Positions 36,639-46,103 of a stretch of DNA of 64,000 bases are shown in pieces (positions within the stretch are counted from its first letter, which is position 1; every line of letters starts with the position of its first letter). The notes under the pieces are model-generated. The model did not search any database and was not told the origin of the DNA. It saw nothing but the letters and a program-made list of their open reading frames with translations. Position numbers and translations under genes: made by a program. The DNA comes from DASWJZ01 sp963720705 (lineage in GTDB: Bacteria > Pseudomonadota > Alphaproteobacteria > Rhizobiales > Afifellaceae). The DNA lies in NCBI GenBank assembly GCA_963720705.1, contig CAVRGJ010000015.1, forward strand, positions 1 through 64,000, given 5' to 3'.

Positions 36639-38119
36639 AGACCGGCTTCAGCGTCTCGTAGAGCGCGCGGAACTCCGCGTAGCCGCGATCGTAGACGTCG
36701 GCATTTGCGGGATTAGGCTGGAGCTTCGCGCCGCGCCGCGAGAGCTTGGCGACATCCCCCCAATCGCTCGCCGCGTTCGACGCCATCGCCGCGACCCACG
36801 CCGCGCCGACGGCCGAGCCGTGCGCATTCTCCAGCACCGTGACGGGCGCCTTCAGCACATCCGCGACGATCTGCATCCACACCTTGCTCTGCGAGCCGCC
36901 ATCGGAGGCAAAGAAGCGCTTCGGCGCATGGCCGATCTCTTCGAACACCTCGACGTGGTGGCGGAAACCGAAGGCGATCGCTTCGAGCATCGCACGCCAG
37001 AGATGCCCGGCGCCGTGACCGAGGCTGAGCCCGGTGAACGTGCCGCGCGCAAATGGGTCGTGGAGCGGCGTCTTCTCGCCGAGGAAATAGGGGAGGACGC
37101 TCACGCCATCGCTGCCGGCCGGAACATCAGCCGCGAGCGCGTCGAGCTTTGCATGCGGCTTTCCGTTGACGTCAGGGGCAAGCAGCGCCGCAAGCCAGTT
37201 CAGCGCCGAGCCCGACGCCGCCATGCAGCCGTTCGGCGCGAAGAGCTCTGGGACGATGTGATAGTCGAGGAAGAGACGCGGATCGGGGCGCGCGGCATCC
37301 GCCGCCATGATGATGTCGCCGGCGCCGCCAAACTTCAGCAGCACGTCGCCCGGCTCGACGATGCCGGCCGCGAGCGCAGAAGCGATATGGTCGGCCGCGC
37401 CGCCGAAGACCGGCAGGCCTTCGGGCAAGCCCGTTGCTTTCGCCGCTTCTTTCGTGACCGCGCCAAGCGCGTCGGATGGTGCGTGCGGTGGGGGAATCGT
37501 GGCGCGCGGCAAGTGCGTGAGCGCGGCGAGGTCGTCGGCGATCTTGTTGTCGGCGAGGTCGATCAGCCCCGCTTCGAGAGCCCAGTTCTGCTCGACGCCA
37601 CGCACACCCGTCAGCTTCCAATTGACGAAGTCGTATGAGCCGAACACGGTCGCGATCTTCGCGAAAGCCTCCGGCTCGTGCTTCTCCAGCCAGCGCGATT
37701 TCGCGGCGATGAGCTGCTGATTGATGCCGTTCCCGCAGCGCTTCAGAAACGCCGCTTCGTCGACCTCCGCCGCGATCTCCGCGACCTCCGCGGCGCTGCG
37801 CCCGTCGCTCTGCTGAATGCTCGGGCGAAGCACGGCGCCCTTTGCATCGAGCGCGACGAAGGCCGGCACCATGCCGGTGACTGAGATGCCGGCGAGCTTT
37901 GTTGGGCTCGGCATGTGTCATCAACTCGCTGAGTACCGCGCAGGAATTCGCCCACCATTCCGCCGGATCCTCTTCTGCCCATCCGGGGTGCGGCGAGGAA
38001 AGTGTTGTCGGGCGCGACGCGACCGCAATGATCCTGTCGGGCAACGCAACCAGGAGGCCGATCGTCGATGTCGTCCCGATGTCGAGACCGATGACCAGGG
38101 CGCCGGAGTTCTTCGCCAT
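36619..38119 (-). pseudogene. FGGY-family carbohydrate kinase, frameshifted
   Basis: A xylulokinase/FGGY-type kinase of about 500 residues. The N-terminal part from ATG 38119 has IGLDIGTTSTIGLLV and WAEEDPAEWW; the C-terminal part has SVTGMVPAFVALD, DFVNWKLTG, VFGGAADH, LPYFLGEKTPLHD and the ADP-binding FFASDGGSQSKVWMQI. The two lie in different frames joined at 37898-37900, where removing one base from AAA (minus strand) restores NKLAGISVTG. BtpA lies 3 bases upstream on the same strand. If intact in reality, it would phosphorylate a ketose or polyol. Confidence 0.85.
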
Positions 38120-38122
38120 CGG

Positions 38123-38923
38123 TCAGCGGAGCGTCGCAACCCTGTCCATGAAGCGCTTCACGCGCGCGCCGTCGACGGGGTTCCAGGTGTTGCCGTCGAC
38201 CTTCAAGTGCGTGCCGATCACGCAGCCGTCGGCGATCGCGAAGATGTCGGCGACGTTGTCGATTGTGACGCCGGTATTGGCGAGGACCGGCAGATCGGGC
38301 ACGGCAGCGCGCACTTTCTTCAGGTCCGAGACCTCCGCCGACTGCCCGGTCAGCGGGCCGGAGACAAGGATCGCGTCGGCGAGCGAGGAGAAGGCCGCGC
38401 TCTTCGCGCGGAGCTCGATCGGGCGCGTGTCGAGCGAGGTCGCGAACTCGGCGTTGACGTTGAAAAGGATTTTCAAATCCGGCCGGCCGAGACTGCGGCG
38501 CAGCGTCAGCGCGTCGGCGGCATTCGGCTGCCAGAGCCCCATATCGGAGGCGAAGAGCCCGGTCATGATTTCGCGCGCGAACTGCGCGCCGGTCGCGCAG
38601 GCGACGGCGACGGAGGCGGAAGCGTCCCAGAGATAGTTCACGCCGAACGGAACCTTCACGACGGGCTTCACGGCGGTAATGACCGCCGTCATCGCCGCAA
38701 TTCCCGCCGGCGTTGCGGTGAAGCGATAGGGGCGGTCGTTCTCGTTGCCGAACATGATCGCGTCGACGCCGCCGGCCTGCAGCTTTTCCACGTCGGCGAC
38801 GACGCCGTCGATGAGCTTCGCCATGCCGCCGTCGGCATCGTAGAGCGGCGTGCCCGGCAGCGCGCCTAAGTGCGCCATCGCGATCACGACCTTCTGCCGC
38901 GCGCCGAAGAAATCGAATACCAT
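38123..38923 (-). CDS. BtpA/SgcQ family TIM-barrel protein
   Basis: A 266-residue protein with the family pattern VIAMAHLGALPGTPLYD near residue 13, VDAIMFGNENDRPY, VPFGVNYLWD near 96, and the phosphate-binding PVLANTGVTIDNVADIFAIADGCVIGTHLK region near 215 (LANTGV, VIGTHLK). BtpA was named for a role in photosystem I stability in cyanobacteria, but homologues in bacteria often sit in sugar operons (SgcQ). Here it is 3 bases upstream of an FGGY kinase gene, so a sugar-phosphate-processing role such as an aldolase or isomerase step is plausible. The reaction is unknown. Confidence 0.8.
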   Translation of the reverse strand: MVFDFFGARQKVVIAMAHLGALPGTPLYDADGGMAKLIDGVVADVEKLQAGGVDAIMFGNENDRPYRFTATPAGIAAMTAVITAVKPVVKVPFGVNYLWDASASVAVACATGAQFAREIMTGLFASDMGLWQPNAADALTLRRSLGRPDLKILFNVNAEFATSLDTRPIELRAKSAAFSSLADAILVSGPLTGQSAEVSDLKKVRAAVPDLPVLANTGVTIDNVADIFAIADGCVIGTHLKVDGNTWNPVDGARVKRFMDRVATLR

Positions 38924-39040
38924 AGAGGCTCCTATGAGGCCGCCCGGGCGGGTCCGCCATGTGGCCGGCGAGTTTTGGCCGTGGCGAAGCCCGTTTGCAA
39001 GGACGGGCGCCCGAAGCCGGGTAAAGCAGGGGCGGGGCGG

Positions 39041-39820
39041 ATGAGCGTTTTCGATCTGAGCGGCCGGCGCGCGCTGGTGACCGGCGGCGCGAGGGGGATC
39101 GGTGCGGCGATCGTGCGCGCGCTCGCCGAGGCGGGCGTGCGTGTCGCGGTCTGCGATCTCGACCTCGCCGCGGCGAAGGAATTGGCGGGCGCAGTCGCCG
39201 GCGGGGCGCTCGCGATAGAGATCGACGTCCGCCATCGCGCCTCGGTGGAGAAGGCGCTGAAGGCAGGCATCGAGGGCCTCGGCGGTCTCGACATCCTCGT
39301 CGCCAATGCCGGCGTCTCGACCATGCGCCGCGCGCTCGATCTCACCGACGACGACTGGGACTTCAATATGGACGTGAACGCGCGCGGTGTGTTCCTGGCA
39401 AACCAGATCGCCTGCCGGCATTTCCTCGCGACGCAGACGAGGGGCGTCATCGTGAACACGGCGTCGCTCGCGGGAAAGGTTGGCGCGCCGCTGCTTGCGC
39501 ATTATTCGGCGTCGAAATTCGCAGTGCTCGGTTGGACACAGTCGCTCGCGCGCGAGATGGCGCCGCTCGGAATCCGCGTCAACGCCGTCTGCCCCGGCTT
39601 CGTCAAGACCTCGATGCAGGAGCGCGAGATCGTCTGGGAGGGTGAGCTGCGCAGCATGACGCCGGAAGCGGTGCGCGCCGAATACGTGTCGCTCACGCCG
39701 CTCGGCCGCATCGAGGAGCCGGAGGACGTTGCGAAGGTCGTGCTCTTCCTCGCCTCCGACGCCTCCGGCTTCATGACGGGGCAGGGGATCAACGTCACCG
39801 GCGGCGTCAGGATGGACTAG
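39041..39820 (+). CDS. Short-chain dehydrogenase/reductase
   Basis: A 259-residue SDR with TGGARGIG near residue 15, NAGVS near 88, TASLAGK near 138 and the catalytic YSASKFA near 152. It is divergent from the BtpA-kinase pair across 117 bases and starts at ATG 39041 after GGGGCGG. Its likely role is oxidation of a polyol or sugar before phosphorylation by the FGGY kinase; the substrate is not known. Confidence 0.82.
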   Translation: MSVFDLSGRRALVTGGARGIGAAIVRALAEAGVRVAVCDLDLAAAKELAGAVAGGALAIEIDVRHRASVEKALKAGIEGLGGLDILVANAGVSTMRRALDLTDDDWDFNMDVNARGVFLANQIACRHFLATQTRGVIVNTASLAGKVGAPLLAHYSASKFAVLGWTQSLAREMAPLGIRVNAVCPGFVKTSMQEREIVWEGELRSMTPEAVRAEYVSLTPLGRIEEPEDVAKVVLFLASDASGFMTGQGINVTGGVRMD

Positions 39821-39836
39821 GGAAACCGCGATTGCC

Positions 39837-39992
39837 GTCATTGCGGGGCTTGACCCGGCAATCCATTCCGCCCTCATCCTGAGATGCTTTTTCACCCCGT
39901 GCTTCGAGGCTCGCTTCGCTCGCACTTCAGCATGAGGGGGTGAAAAAGCCTCGAAGGGCGGAATGGATGCCCGGATCAAGTCCGGGCATGAC
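39837..39992. repeat. Nested palindromic intergenic repeat
   Basis: Several mirrored pairs are nested here: ATCCATTCCGCCCT (39861-39874) with AGGGCGGAATGGAT (39955-39968), and GCTTTTTCACCCC (39886-39898) with GGGGTGAAAAAGC (39937-39949). The outer arms carry GTCATTGCGGGG-CTTGACCC and GATCAAGTCCGGGCATGAC, the familiar motif of Rhizobiales intergenic repeat families. The whole can fold into one long hairpin and is non-coding. Confidence 0.7.
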
Positions 39993-40014
39993 GACATCTG
40001 GTTTGGCGTTGGTG

Positions 40015-40932
40015 ATGGCGGTTGCGGAACCGGAAATGAAGCTCACGAGCCACGGCCGCTACGACTACCTGCCGATTGCCGGCCGCCCCGTCTATGACTG
40101 GCCGAACGGCAAGCGGCTCGCCGTCTATCTCGGGCTGAACCTCGAGCATTTTTCTTTTGGCGAAGGCCTCGGCGCCGAGCTTGCGCCGTCCGCCCACCCC
40201 GACGTCTTGAACTACGCCTGGCGCGACTACGGCAACCGCGTTGGTGCCTGGCGGCTTCTGGAACTTTTCGAGGCGCAAGGCTGGCCGGTGTCGCTCCTCG
40301 CCAACAGCGCGATGTACGATTACGCGCCGGAACTTGTCGCCGCGTTCCGCAAGCGCGGCGACGAGATCGTCGGTCACGGGCGCACGAATTCAGAGCGCCA
40401 GGGTGATCTCGAAGAGGCGGCGGAGCGCACGCTGATCGAAGAAGCAACAGCACGCATCGCCATGGAGGAAGGGAAGCCGCCGGCGGGCTGGCTCGGGCCA
40501 TGGATTTCGGAGAGCCCAGTCACCCCAGATCTGCTCGCGGAAGCCGGCTACACCTATGTGCTCGACTGGTGCATGGACGACCAGCCGATCTTCCTGCGCG
40601 TGCGCGGCGGCGGCCGCATTCTTGCCGTGCCCTATCCGCAGGAGGTGAACGACATCCCGGCGATCGTCGCGCGCAAGGTCGGGGCTGATGAATTCGCCGA
40701 CATGATCGTCGACGCGTTCGACGAGATGCTGGAACAATCCAAGACCGCGCCGCTCGTCATGGGAATCGCGCTCCACGCCTATCTCGTCGGCCATCCGCAC
40801 CGGCTGAAGCACCTCCGCCGCGCGCTGGCCCACATCGCCGCGCGCCGCAACGACGTCTGGATCACGACGGCGGGGGCGATCGCAGAACATTGCCTGGCGC
40901 TGCCGAAAGGGATTGTGCCCGGCGGCGCTTAG
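40015..40932 (+). CDS. Polysaccharide deacetylase-family (NodB-like) hydrolase
   Basis: A 305-residue NodB-homology protein without a signal peptide, close in pattern to PuuE/allantoinase-like deacetylases: YLGLNLEHFSFGEGLG near residue 45, YGNRVGAWRLLELFEAQGWPVS near 80, EIVGHGRTN near 125 (motif 2 His), and LGPWISESPVTPDLLAEAGYTYVLDW. Such cytoplasmic members hydrolyse linear or cyclic amides rather than polysaccharides. A second possible start is ATG 40036. It overlaps the convergent GDCCVxC gene by four bases. Confidence 0.8.
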   Translation: MAVAEPEMKLTSHGRYDYLPIAGRPVYDWPNGKRLAVYLGLNLEHFSFGEGLGAELAPSAHPDVLNYAWRDYGNRVGAWRLLELFEAQGWPVSLLANSAMYDYAPELVAAFRKRGDEIVGHGRTNSERQGDLEEAAERTLIEEATARIAMEEGKPPAGWLGPWISESPVTPDLLAEAGYTYVLDWCMDDQPIFLRVRGGGRILAVPYPQEVNDIPAIVARKVGADEFADMIVDAFDEMLEQSKTAPLVMGIALHAYLVGHPHRLKHLRRALAHIAARRNDVWITTAGAIAEHCLALPKGIVPGGA

Positions 40933-41144
40933 CTCTCCGACGCGCAGCACGAATTGCCCGTTTGCATCGGCGGGCATGGGGCCGTGCCGTAGGAGCAGAA
41001 AACGCAGCAGTCGCCTTCGAGCGGAGCCAGCAACTCGCCACAGCTCGGGCATTCGAACCGGACAACACACGCATCTTGCGGCATGGCCTCAGTCGTCGTC
41101 TGCGCCTTGCACTTGGGACATGTGATTGTGGATTCCAGGATCAT
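40929..41144 (-). CDS. GDCCVxC-domain protein (cysteine form of a selenoprotein family)
   Basis: A 71-residue protein with two zinc-ribbon-like CxxC pairs (CPKC near residue 9, CPSC near 33), the family hallmark GDCCVFCSYG near residue 43 and a Cys-rich tail (CPPMQTGNSCC). In the GDCCVxC family some members have selenocysteine in the hallmark; here all positions are Cys codons. The start at ATG 41144 follows GGAGCG; the longer frame is less likely. It may bind metal or act in redox chemistry. Neighbouring genes give no clear partner. Confidence 0.75.
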   Translation of the reverse strand: MILESTITCPKCKAQTTTEAMPQDACVVRFECPSCGELLAPLEGDCCVFCSYGTAPCPPMQTGNSCCASES

Positions 41145-41199
41145 TTTCGCTCCGACGCCAAACATATAGGAGCCGAAGGCCGGACGCGACATCCGAGGG

Positions 41200-42394
41200 C
41201 TAAGACGCGAGCTTCCCGTCCCGAGCCACGATCTTCCCGCGCTTCATCGCCAGCATTCGCGGCGGGTGCGTGGCGACGGCCTCTGCAACGGATTCGGCGC
41301 GCACCGCCACGAGGTCGGCGGCGCATCCTTGCGCGAGCCCGTAGTCCTTGAGCCCGAGCGCTTTCGCCGGCGCATTGCGTCGCAAGGTCGAGCGCGACTT
41401 CCAGGTCTTCGTCGGCGCGGAAATCTTGCCGGTAGCCGATCAGCGCCGCGCGCTCCAGCATGTCGCCGTTGCCGTAGGGCGACCACGCGTCACGGATGTT
41501 ATCGGAGCCGGCGAAGACGGTCACGCCCGCCGCGCGCAGCCGCTTCACCGGCGGCATCGGCACCGGGCCAGGTCCGTTGGTCATGATGGCGACGCCCGCT
41601 CTCGCCAGCGCGGCGGCGGTGCGGCCGAATTCCGTGTCGTCGACCGTGCCGAGCGCGAAGGCGTGGCTGACCGCGACCTTGCCGGTGAGGCCGGCGGCCT
41701 CAGTCCGCGCCGAAATTTCGCGCAGCTCGGAGCAGCCGAGCGGCCCGAAATCGTGGAGATGGATGTCGAGCCCGACCCCGTGCTTCTCGGCGATGCCGAA
41801 GATTGCGTCGAGCTGCCCCTTCACGTCGTTGTCGATGCCGGCCGGATCGAGCCCGCCGACGAGATCGGCGCCTTCGCTTATCGCCGCGTCGAGAAGGTCC
41901 GCGACGCCGGGCTCGATCACGACGCCGCTTTGCGGGAAGGCGACGATCTGAATGTCGAGAAGATCGCGCACCTGCTCGCGCACCTTCAGGAGCGCATGCA
42001 GTCCTTCGAGCTTCACTTGCAAGTCGATGTCGACATGCGTGCGAAGCGCGATAGTGCCATAGCCGACGACCTGCTCGATGAGCCGCATCGCGCGCATCTC
42101 GACCGGATAGGCAAGCTCGCGCCGGAGCGTCTTCTCCGCCGCGATCCGCTTGGCGACGGTATCGCCGGGCCTGTGCGGCACGAAGGGGAGGCCGAGAAGC
42201 GTCTTGTCGAGATGGATGTGGCCCTCGACCAGACCGGGGAGGACGAGCGCGCCATCGAGCGCGATCAGCTCTGCGCGTTCGGCTCGCGCCGCGCCGGTCC
42301 CAGCGATGCGCGCGATGCGTCCGTCTTCGATCTCGATATCGGCTCGGCGTCCATCCGGAAGCCGGGCATGGGAAAGAACCGTCGCGCCCGTCAC
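41200..42394 (-). pseudogene. Cytosine-deaminase-like amidohydrolase, frameshifted near C-terminus
   Basis: A metal-dependent amidohydrolase of the CodA type. Visible motifs are LPGLVEGHIHLDKTLLGLPF (HxH, within residues about 50-70), the HLHDFG His pair, KVAVSHAFALG, and TVFAGSDNIRDAW with the catalytic Asp. After EDLEVALDL the frame shifts; the next frame continues RRNAPAKALGLKDYGLAQGCAADLVAV to the stop at 41200. The joint lies in 41372-41387, one extra base, perhaps in the doubled C read as GACC. The start is unsure: GTG 42394 is the family start, TTG 42430 is also open. The questin-oxidase-like gene is directly upstream on the same strand. Confidence 0.78.
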
Positions 42395-42419
42395 TTCATC
42401 TGCCGCCACGCCCAAGACT

Positions 42420-43481
42420 TCATGCAACAAGCCGAACGCGCCGCGCCGCGACGAGCTTGTAGAGCGGGTCGCCGTAGAGCTTCCATTCCTCGTGCGCGGA
42501 GAAGGTCAGGCTGATGTCGTGCTCGTCGTCGCAAAGCACGGCGGCCGCCATGATCTCCGGCCAGTCGGGCGTGGGGATCTTCCGCCACTCGTCGAGCATT
42601 TTCGCGCTCGGCAAATCGGGGAAGCCGATCTTCGGGTAGAGCGCGGCGATCGCCTGCCAGAAATAGCGCAGCACCAAGTCGGGATCGGGAAGCACGGGCC
42701 GCAGAATCCGCAGCCAGTGCGTCCCGGTCAGTGCGTGAAGCGCGCAGAAATCCATCGTCCCCGCATAGAGCGCGAGCGACGCGGCGGCGACCTTGTCGTG
42801 CGTCTTCGGTCCGATGCGAAGCTCGTCGACGACGCCGGAAAACTCCGGCTTTTTCGCCATCGCCCGCATGAAGTGCCAGAGGAGGTCGATCTCGACGTGG
42901 ACGTCGGTGAAGGCCTTCACCTCCTTCAGCCCGACGAGAACCTCTGCCGGATCGTCGGTGATGGGCGCAGCCCCCGTCGCCGCGCAAAGCGGCAGATAGG
43001 TTGCCGCCCAATAGCCGAGCGCGGCGCCGACCTCCGCCTCGTCGTCTCGCATGAACCCGTAGGCGAGCCGCATGAAGGCGTGCAATGCGCTCGCGGCAAT
43101 TCCTGGAACGAGCGTCGGCAGGTATTTCGCGCAGGCGTCGCGGATTCCGAGCCGCGCGACTTCTTGCGCGAAGAAGGCGCGATAGTCGCCCTCGCGGTTG
43201 CGATCGCCGAGCGCTTCCGTCCAGCGCGAGCGGTCGATCGGCCGCACGGCCGACGGCATCCGCACGAGCCGGCTCACGTCGCGATAGATCGCAAACCAGC
43301 CGCCAAGGCGCGCATCGGTCGCACCGAGCTGCTTCAGCGCCACCAGCATCATCGGCAGGTGGTTCGCCATGAATGGGTGGAATTCGGCGCTGAACTCGCG
43401 CGCTTCGACCAGCAAGCGCTCGAGATCGCGCTTCTGCGCCGCCGCCGCACGGCGCCCGCTCGACACCGACACGAGTGCCAT
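42420..43481 (-). CDS. Questin-oxidase-like protein (DUF4243)
   Basis: A 353-residue soluble protein. EFHPFMANHLPMMLVALKQLGA near residue 32, split as HPFMANHLPM, and later HVEIDLLWHFMRAM and LYAGTMDFCALHALTGTHWLR fit the questin oxidase family, flavin-free Baeyer-Villiger-type enzymes known from fungal anthraquinone pathways and widespread but uncharacterised in bacteria. ATG 43481 is chosen because AGGAGG lies eight bases upstream; ATG 43499 is also in frame. It pairs with an amidohydrolase and is divergent from an importer, which together look like a route for uptake and opening of a cyclic substrate. That is inference. Confidence 0.72.
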   Translation of the reverse strand: MALVSVSSGRRAAAAQKRDLERLLVEAREFSAEFHPFMANHLPMMLVALKQLGATDARLGGWFAIYRDVSRLVRMPSAVRPIDRSRWTEALGDRNREGDYRAFFAQEVARLGIRDACAKYLPTLVPGIAASALHAFMRLAYGFMRDDEAEVGAALGYWAATYLPLCAATGAAPITDDPAEVLVGLKEVKAFTDVHVEIDLLWHFMRAMAKKPEFSGVVDELRIGPKTHDKVAAASLALYAGTMDFCALHALTGTHWLRILRPVLPDPDLVLRYFWQAIAALYPKIGFPDLPSAKMLDEWRKIPTPDWPEIMAAAVLCDDEHDISLTFSAHEEWKLYGDPLYKLVAARRVRLVA

Positions 43482-43838
43482 GGCGTTCCTCCTGTCCATG
43501 GGGATGACATGGCGTTCGATATCGTTAGCGCAATTTTGCCGCGCGAGACAGTCGGCTGTCCACCGCATCTCCGCGGCTATCGACGGTTGCAGAATGGAAG
43601 CCGGCGACACTCCGGGTCGCCCGCGGCGCCGAGCCGCGATGCACAAGATCCCCTCACGCGTTGCGCAGCATTTCGGCATCCGAATTCTTCGCGCTCCGAA
43701 GGCGCGCCCCGGCGGACATCTTACCGCCCCCGCCGATAGACATTCGCGCTTGCGGCGGCCTATGTTGAGCGCCTTGTGCGCTGCCGAAAGATGGTGTCGA
43801 TCGTGGCATCTGGGCGGCGGCGAAGACAGGAGGTTCAC
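43482..43838. promoter_or_regulatory. Divergent promoter region, questin-oxidase-like / importer
   Basis: A 357-base gap without a convincing gene between two divergent starts. GACAG (43547-43551) and CTGTC (43556-43560) form a short inverted repeat with a TCGG centre that could be an operator. AGGAGG at 43829-43834 is the ribosome-binding site of the importer gene. I see no clear -35/-10 pair. Confidence 0.35.
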
Positions 43839-45119
43839 ATGGGATGGCGATTGAACGTTGCGGTCGCCGCTGCGGCCGCGGTCTCTTCCCTTATGGGGTC
43901 CCCGGGCCATGCGCAGGACAAGCCCTATGCCGGAATCACGCTGAACATCGCCTCGCAGAACGACCAGTTCGCCGCGGTGATGGCGGACCTCGCGCCACAA
44001 TTCACGGAGAAGACCGGCGCGACGGTGAAGGTCGACATCCTCTCCTACCCGGATCTCCTGACCAAGATCACCACCGACTATGTCGGCCACACCAAAGGCT
44101 ACGACATCGCCACCACCGATATCGTTTGGGCCGGCCAGCTCGCCGAGAGCGGATGGACGGTCGAGCTCTCCGACCTGATCAAGCGCGACGCCGCCGAGAT
44201 CAACGTCGACGACATCTATCCGATCCTGATGGACGCGCTCGGCAATTACGGCGGCAAACAGGTGGCGTTCCCGTTTGCCGGCTACGCCAACGTGCTCGCC
44301 TACCGCACCGACCTCTATGAGGCGGCGGGGCTGCAGCCGCCGGCGACGATGGAAGACCTCGTCGCTGACGCTTTGAAGCTGACCGATCCCTCAAAGCCGA
44401 TCTACGGCTTCGTGGCGAACGGCCAGAAGGGCCCGGCCGTGGCGCAGGACTGGATGCAGTACAATGCCCAGATGGGCGGCTCGATCTTAGGTGCCGACGG
44501 CAAGCCGGCGCTGAACTCCGACGCCAACGTGAAGAGCCTCGAAGTCTACAAGGAGCTTTTCGACAAGGCCGCGCCGCCGGGTGCTGCCGACTACGACTGG
44601 GGTGGGCGCGAGGAGAGCTTCCGTCAGGGCCTCGTCGCCAACATGCAGACCTGGTCGGTCGGCGCCGCAGGTTACGGCGACCCGGCGCAATCGAAGGTCG
44701 TCGGCAAATACGGCATCGCGGTCGCGCCTCCCGGCGAAGGCCAGCCGAAGAAATACGGCGTCGGCGGCTGGGGACTTGCGATCAACGCCGATATCGACGC
44801 GAAGCAGCAGGAGGCGGCGTGGGCGTTCATCAAGTGGATCACGAGTGCCGCGGTCCACAAGGACATGAACCTGCGCGGCGCAAGCAGCTATCTCAGGATC
44901 AGCGAGACGCATGACGCCGATCTTCTCGCCAAGTTTCCCTTCCTGCCGGTGATCGACGAGACGTTCGTGAACGGCAACGGCGACTATCGCCCGCGCATCC
45001 CGCAATACCCGCAGATCCAGGACATCCTGGGTACGGCGGTGAACGCGGTTCTCGTCGGCAACGTCGAGCCGAAGAAGGCACTCGACGACGCGCAGGCGGA
45101 AGCGGCGAAGCTCTTCTGA
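43839..45119 (+). CDS. Sugar ABC transporter substrate-binding protein
   Basis: A 426-residue family 1 extracellular solute-binding protein with a signal peptide (residues 1-25, AVAAAAAVSSLMGSPGHAQ). The mature part begins DKPYAGITLNIASQND and includes YDIATTDIVWAGQLAESGW, VAFPFAGYANVLAYRTDLY and YGVGGWGLAINADID. A strong AGGAGG precedes ATG 43839. Two permease genes follow at once and no ATPase gene is in the operon. The ligand is unknown. Confidence 0.86.
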   Translation: MGWRLNVAVAAAAAVSSLMGSPGHAQDKPYAGITLNIASQNDQFAAVMADLAPQFTEKTGATVKVDILSYPDLLTKITTDYVGHTKGYDIATTDIVWAGQLAESGWTVELSDLIKRDAAEINVDDIYPILMDALGNYGGKQVAFPFAGYANVLAYRTDLYEAAGLQPPATMEDLVADALKLTDPSKPIYGFVANGQKGPAVAQDWMQYNAQMGGSILGADGKPALNSDANVKSLEVYKELFDKAAPPGAADYDWGGREESFRQGLVANMQTWSVGAAGYGDPAQSKVVGKYGIAVAPPGEGQPKKYGVGGWGLAINADIDAKQQEAAWAFIKWITSAAVHKDMNLRGASSYLRISETHDADLLAKFPFLPVIDETFVNGNGDYRPRIPQYPQIQDILGTAVNAVLVGNVEPKKALDDAQAEAAKLF

Positions 45120-45131
45120 GGCGGGGCCGGA

Positions 45132-46103
45132 TTGGCGGCCGCGCCAGCGGATACGATCGAAAGCGGCCGGGCCTCGCGTCCGGCCGCGTCCGTTCGGCAC
45201 GTGCTCTCCTTCACACGCCGCCGTCAGCTCTTTCTCCTGATGTTCGCCGCGCCGGCGGTGCTCTACGTGCTAGCCGTCGCCGTCTGGCCGATCGCGCAAG
45301 GCTTCGTCTATAGCTTCTACGACTACAGTTTGCTCAGGCCCGAGGCGCGCGCCTTCATCGGGCTCGAGAATTATCGCGCGCTTTGGACCAACGAGGCGGC
45401 GCGCAATTCAATCCTGACGACCGTGATCTTCACCGTGGCGGCGGTGACGCTCGAGTTTGTTCTGGGCCTCGGGCTGGCGCTGCTCCTTTGGCGCGACAAC
45501 GCCTTCCAGCGCACTTGCCTGGCGCTGCTTCTGATACCGGTGACCGTGACGCCGCTCGTCGTCGGTCTCGTGTTTCGCGCGCTGCTGGCGCCCGACTACG
45601 GCATGATCGGCTACTTTCTGGCGCAATGGGGGATATCCTCTCCACGCGGTTTCTTTGGCGACCCTTCGACGGCGCTCGGCACGCTCGTCTTTGTCGACGC
45701 GTGGCAGTGGACGCCGTTCATGGCGCTGATCCTGCTTGCCGGGCTGAAGTCGCTGCCGACCGACGTGCTCGAAGCGGCGGAAGCCGACGGCGCCACGCCG
45801 GCGCAACGCTTCCGCATCATCGTCTTTCCGATGCTTCTGCCGGCGGTCTTCCTGGCGCTGGTGCTGCGCACGATGGACGCGTTCCGCGCCTTCGATATCT
45901 TCTTCGCCACGACGAACGGCGGCCCTGCCGACGCCACCGACGTCTTGATGATCTACGCGGTGAAGCAGGGCCTGCAATTCTTCAACATCGGCTTTGCCGC
46001 GGCGATATCGAACATGATGATCGCCTGCATCGCGATCTTTTCGGTCGGCTTCGTCCTTCTGATCCGGCGTGCCGACCGCCGCGTGAACGAGCTCGCCCGA
46101 TGA
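45132..46103 (+). CDS. Sugar ABC transporter permease (MalF-type)
   Basis: A 323-residue permease with six hydrophobic segments, first LFLLMFAAPAVLYVLAVAVW near residue 35, and the EAA loop EAAEADGATPAQRFRIIVFP near residue 218. The start is a TTG at 45132, 12 bases after the binding-protein stop; no better codon is near. Its last four bases overlap the next permease start (ATGA). Confidence 0.85.
   Translation: MAAAPADTIESGRASRPAASVRHVLSFTRRRQLFLLMFAAPAVLYVLAVAVWPIAQGFVYSFYDYSLLRPEARAFIGLENYRALWTNEAARNSILTTVIFTVAAVTLEFVLGLGLALLLWRDNAFQRTCLALLLIPVTVTPLVVGLVFRALLAPDYGMIGYFLAQWGISSPRGFFGDPSTALGTLVFVDAWQWTPFMALILLAGLKSLPTDVLEAAEADGATPAQRFRIIVFPMLLPAVFLALVLRTMDAFRAFDIFFATTNGGPADATDVLMIYAVKQGLQFFNIGFAAAISNMMIACIAIFSVGFVLLIRRADRRVNELAR

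Noticed and set aside
40882..41144. Selenocysteine in the GDCCVxC protein
   Set aside because: All hallmark positions are Cys codons and no in-frame TGA occurs within the gene.
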